Assembly (NCBI GenBank): GCA_946803715.1
Contig: CAMPET010000072.1
Location: 127,538-138,289, forward strand
Origin: Beroe ovata
Taxonomy: Eukaryota > Ctenophora > Nuda > Beroida > Beroidae
Length of the DNA stretch: 10,752 bases
Reading direction: 5' to 3'
Both the position numbers and the translations under genes were made by a program. Below are positions 8,409 through 10,752 of this stretch, piece after piece. The notes below the pieces were generated by a model that was not told the DNA's origin, searched no databases, and was given only the letters and a program-made list of their open reading frames with translations. The first letter of the stretch is position 1, and each line of letters begins with the position of its first letter.

Positions 8409-8871
8409 CCTAAACTTGTCAGATGTGACCCGACCTGTTTCTCGCGCGCGCGCCTCCATCGCGTGCTTGCCGGATGTTGTCTGTCCACTGTTTCTTGCGC
8501 GCGGCGCGCGCGCCTTCATCGAAGGCCAACGCCTGTTTCGGCCTTCGATGAAGGCGCGCGCGCCGCGCGCAAGAAACAGTGGACAGATAACATCCGGCAT
8601 TCCGGCAATCGCGTGCCAGTGGAGCCTTTTTGTGCACACGTTGCGCGCCCCTGTTCTACTCAGTGAACTGAAAAGTCCAAACCACGGAGACGCGCAGCGC
8701 GCGCGGAGTATTTGGGTCACGCAGCGCGGGAACAAGCCTTTTTTAAAAAGCGCGAGCGTTGCGTTGCGTTCGGCCATTCGCGTTTTGCCGCGGCCCGGCT
8801 GCCTGTTTTGCCATTCGATGAAGGCGCGCGCGCAAGAAACAGTGGACAGATAACATCCGGCAAGTCCAGGA
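8409..8871. mobile_element. GC-rich foldback-like block of nested inverted repeats
   Basis: Four copies of one unit are present. Two (8468-8527 and 8540-8599) form near-perfect 60-bp arms around a 12-base loop, with one mismatch. A third copy (8801-8862) is a direct repeat of 8531-8599 that lost 7 bases in its GC run. A fourth, degenerate copy (about 8413-8461) is inverted to the third, so the ends of the block also form an inverted repeat. G+C is far above the surroundings, with long GCGCGC runs. No transposase frame or clear target-site duplication is visible. The structure fits a non-autonomous foldback element, but an expanded local palindrome is also possible. Confidence 0.5.
8468..8599. 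repeat. 60-bp-arm palindrome with 12-nt loop
   Basis: Left arm 8468-8527 and right arm 8540-8599 are reverse complements except at one base (GTTGTCTG against CAGATAAC). The central (GC)n parts alternate purine and pyrimidine. The arms give the same spurious peptide on both strands, which explains the open frames seen here. Confidence 0.95.
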
Positions 8872-9509
8872 CAGATTGAGAATGAGATAACATCCAGTAG
8901 TTTTAGTTAAACTTTAAGTTTGAAATTCCCCTTGGAATTTGAATATTATTATTAAATTATCATCATCAATCATGATTCGTAATTGCATTTGCTAATCCAC
9001 TTAGCTTCTAAACGTACGATTTCCAGCACAATAACAATTCAATTTCGATATTGCAAAACTATAAGTAAATAAAAGTTGCAGTTGCTAAATCCAATTCCAA
9101 CGGGAGGTTCAACTAGAACTCCAATTCTATCAGGAGGATCATCATCAAGTGCATTGTGCACTGTTGGTGCTTGTGTTTGCAATTGTATTTGAACTTGAAG
9201 TTGAAGTGTGAAGGCAACGGCCCCTCGGCCCTCAGTCTCAACATGTAGTCGAAGTCAAAACTAATATAAATTCAAAATCAGAATTCCGCATCGGCTAACA
9301 TATTTCAAATAATAATAGAATATCACGGTTAAATCAATGGATCAAAGCGAAGAAAGAACATCATGATCGATTTCAATTTCATAAGCGCTCCGGGCACCAT
9401 TGATCCTTATCTTCCTGTAACCGTCTACCATGTACCAATATTGATACGTCAGAACACAAATAACATTCAATTGTCAGTTTCTCAGCCAGAGTTATCACCA
9501 TCATTAGGC

Positions 9510-9515
9510 TTTATT
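9510..9515 (-). promoter_or_regulatory. Candidate polyadenylation signal of EGF-loop gene
   Basis: AATAAA lies on the minus strand about 200 bases past the TAA, a usual 3' UTR distance. No downstream GU-rich element was assessed. Confidence 0.45.
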
Positions 9516-9717
9516 TGAATAGAATGCATCGGCACGGTAACTTTTTCTGTGTTCCTACTTTGCGCCTGATCCATAATTTGCTCTCTCCGTATCAGAATTC
9601 ATCAGATCATTCTCTTCTGTATCATTGTGAACTTCCAGTTGATGTGTCATCAATGTCAAATTCGGTGAAATAGAAACAGATTCGCGTCATACAGCAATGC
9701 GATGACATAGGTTTTAG

Positions 9718-10080
9718 TTACACTTTATCTTCATTTTCTCTTAAAAAGTCAAGGTCACTGAGTCGAGAAGTGTCGAGGGAGTCACTTCGCAGGGGGTTAT
9801 ATTCCCAGGCCCGGGGGTGGCTGATCGGGCTGAAATCGTACCGGTTCTCGGGAGAGAGCGGATCACACGGACTGGATGGGAGATCCTGGCTAACAACTGT
9901 GCTGAGCGGACGCCCTCGGTTCAGAGACGGACTACTGCCCGTGTTGAGAGGCGGCAGCTCAGGTGGCGAGGATGGGTGATGTTTGATGAGCGGCACCGTC
10001 AGACTGCCGGTCGGCGCCATTATGACCGCGTCACTCACCCCTGATGAGAGGGAGCTGGGCCGGCTTTCTATCGTGGCGTA
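9718..10080 (-). CDS. Last exon of EGF-loop gene: Ser/Pro-rich C-terminus
   Basis: After a strong acceptor (tcatcctgccacactcccgcag) it encodes 120 residues and TAA at 9718-9720. The reading starts YATIESRPSS, continues through Pro-rich HHPSSPPELPPLNTG and SSPCDPLSPENRYDFSP, and ends DLDFLRENEDKV. Codon composition is clearly GC-richer than the flanks. YATI and YNPL fit YxxI/L sites used for SH2 binding or endocytic sorting, PPELPP fits an SH3-type ligand, and E-D-K-V fits a class III PDZ ligand. All four are inferences from short motifs. Confidence 0.8.
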   Translation of the reverse strand, partial: YATIESRPSSLSSGVSDAVIMAPTGSLTVPLIKHHPSSPPELPPLNTGSSPSLNRGRPLSTVVSQDLPSSPCDPLSPENRYDFSPISHPRAWEYNPLRSDSLDTSRLSDLDFLRENEDKV

Positions 10081-10681
10081 CTGCGGGAGTGTGGCAGGAT
10101 GAGGTGACGTCACAGCCACCCACAGTCACGGTACTACTGGTGCAGTTAGACCCTAGTGCTGACTATATACTGGAGTGACTGTTTAGTACAAATTATACTG
10201 TGGGATCATAGCATGCTCCCAACACTGTCAAACATTTAGTTCAATGAACACATAGTTCAACTTCAATGAACACATGGTAATTGTACAATGTACATGCGCA
10301 CCAATATTTAACCATCGTGTCAACATTGAGAAAAAGGAAAGAAAGTGCATTTACCGGGAGACTCACGTCATTGGAATTTGACAGGTAGGTGAAACGCTTG
10401 TCGTACATCATCAGCGGTTTCTCAGAATTTGCACTTGTGAAGGAAGTGTTGTTCGACTTCCCTGTCATCATCCGGCTATCATCCTCCGTTTCCCCTCTCA
10501 GATGCTGAATCTGTACGTGGAGGTATGTGTGTGTGTGTGTGTGTATGTGTTACCGTTAGCAGACGTGCAGCAGTGCTTCACATCAGTGAGCGTGTTCAGG
10601 AAGCACGTAGTGTTGGGAACTGCACAATACTCCGTACACTCCACCCAGTCGCACTTCTTCCCGAAATATCCGTGGCCGCAT
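9718..10681 (-). CDS. 3' end of an EGF-loop protein with long Ser/Pro-rich tail (partial)
   Basis: Three exons chain in phase: 10554-10681, 10367-10494 (or start at 10510) and 9718-10080. The upstream part lies beyond the window. The first holds an EGF-type C-terminal loop and more cysteines, so it should be extracellular or secreted. The last two look like a cytoplasmic tail: polar, Ser/Pro-rich, with YATI and YNPL motifs and a C-terminal E-D-K-V that fits a class III PDZ ligand. No hydrophobic membrane segment is encoded between them, and the intron between the first two is too short to hide one. The protein could be a secreted protein with a disordered tail, or the Cys-rich exon may be optional. 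I do not recognise the family. Confidence 0.65.
10240..10275. repeat. 14-bp direct repeat, 22-bp period
   Basis: TTCAATGAACACAT occurs at 10240-10253 and 10262-10275, in the intron between the last two exons of the EGF-loop gene. Short and probably a local duplication. Confidence 0.8.
10367..10494 (-). CDS. Penultimate exon of EGF-loop gene
   Basis: It ends at a consensus donor GAC/gtgagt in phase 0. The peptide runs ETEDDSRMMTGKSNNTSFTS and later MMYDKRFTYLSNSND; it is polar with two tyrosines. The 5' border is unsure. Start 10494 (phase 1, after gagag) fits the upstream AACG donor. Start 10510 (phase 0, after cgtacag) has a better acceptor but would need a phase 0 donor. Upstream is a short CA-repeat intron. 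Confidence 0.65.
10495..10553 (-). other. Very short CA-repeat intron
   Basis: The intron is about 59 nt (43 if the acceptor at 10510 is used). Most of it is an AC dinucleotide run on the minus strand (GT run on plus, 10521-10550). Length changes in this run would directly alter intron size. The donor is gtaaca. Confidence 0.55.
10554..10681 (-). CDS. Cys-rich exon with EGF-type terminal loop
   Basis: The 128-nt exon has acceptor cgctgcgcag (phase 2) and donor AACG/gtaaca (phase 1). It reads CGHGYFGKKCDWVEC, where C-x-x-G-Y-x-G-x-x-C is the standard end of an EGF repeat. CTEYCAVPNTTC and HCC follow. There are seven Cys in 42 residues, with one N-glycosylation sequon (NTT). Such loops form disulfides outside the cell. 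An alternative donor, GAT/gtgaag, would drop the last CC and end in phase 0. Confidence 0.72.
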
Positions 10682-10692
10682 CTGCGCAGCGG

Positions 10693-10752
10693 TAGTGTCA
10701 GAAACAGGGGGTAGTGTCAGAAACAGGGGGTAGTGTCAGAAACAGGGGGTAG
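10693..10752. repeat. 19-bp tandem repeat, at least three copies, cut by window end
   Basis: The unit TAGTGTCAGAAACAGGGGG starts at 10693, 10712, 10731 and 10750, with no mismatches seen. On the minus strand it is pyrimidine-rich and ends 9 bases from the acceptor of the Cys-rich exon, so it forms the polypyrimidine part of that intron. The array continues past the window. Confidence 0.95.

Larger units (their letters stand above)
7605..9717. other. Region between the two minus-strand genes
   Basis: No coding exon is supported. It should hold the promoter and any 5' non-coding exon of the homeobox gene (higher coordinates than 7604) and the 3' UTR of the EGF-loop gene (about 9500-9717). It also contains the minisatellite and the GC-rich inverted-repeat block. 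From 8880 to 9490 I see only AT-rich unique sequence. Confidence 0.6.

Noticed and set aside
8272-8853. Long open frame on plus strand (193 codons) and its minus-strand partner (8391-8777)
   Set aside because: Both arise from the GC-rich palindrome, which gives the same Arg/Ala-rich peptide on both strands. No family resemblance or splice context was seen.
10693-10752. G-quadruplex from the GGGGG runs
   Set aside because: Only three G5 runs are present, separated by 14 bases; loops are too long for a confident call within the window.

Overview
The window looks like nuclear DNA of a multicellular animal. It is AT-rich, with multi-exon genes, GT-AG introns, microsatellites and a homeobox. Two genes can be supported, both on the minus strand. 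The species cannot be fixed from the sequence. The mix of a 46-nt candidate intron, introns near 0.9 kb and a slightly divergent Bar/NK-like homeodomain would suit an early-branching animal such as a sponge, but that is a guess.

Gene 1 (about 7604 down to 3752, minus) is a homeobox gene. I could chain eight exons by splice signals and reading phase: 7456-7604, 7273-7335, 6585-7169, 6224-6475, 6134-6170, 6033-6087, 5010-5096 and 3752-4174. They join without a frame break into about 549 codons plus a stop. The homeodomain lies at about residues 364-423. It is split by introns after homeodomain positions 17 and 46, and its helix 2/3 is most like the Bar/Bsh group of NK-like homeodomains. The N-terminal part is a helix-rich stretch of unknown family followed by a Ser/Gln-rich linker. 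The C-terminus is Gly-rich, then polar and possibly helical. The order and phases support one gene, but the junction around 6087-6224 has two equally in-frame solutions and the N-terminal exons have no recognised homology.

Gene 2 (10681 down to 9718, minus, 5' part outside the window) ends in three exons: a Cys-rich exon with an EGF-type terminal loop (10554-10681), a polar exon (10367-10494 or 10510) and a Ser/Pro-rich final exon (9718-10080). The tail carries YxxI/YxxL tyrosine motifs, Pro-rich stretches and a C-terminal E-D-K-V that could bind a PDZ domain. It looks like a receptor tail, yet no membrane segment lies between it and the Cys-rich exon.

The remaining sequence is non-coding as far as I can see. 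Positions 1-134 are an impure CA microsatellite. Positions 141-3650 hold no supported gene, but contain a cluster of TAATTA sites (165-590), two hairpin-forming repeats near 1163-1239 and 1298-1336, and two perfect CRE palindromes 32 bp apart. A 22-bp tandem repeat with CACGTG cores sits 4 bases past the stop codon of gene 1. Between the two genes (7605-9717) lie an 18-bp-unit minisatellite (7767-7902) and an unusually GC-rich block (about 8368-8871). That block is built from four copies of one unit in nested inverted orientation, including a 60-bp arm hairpin with a single mismatch. The window ends in a 19-bp tandem repeat just inside the intron upstream of the Cys-rich exon.
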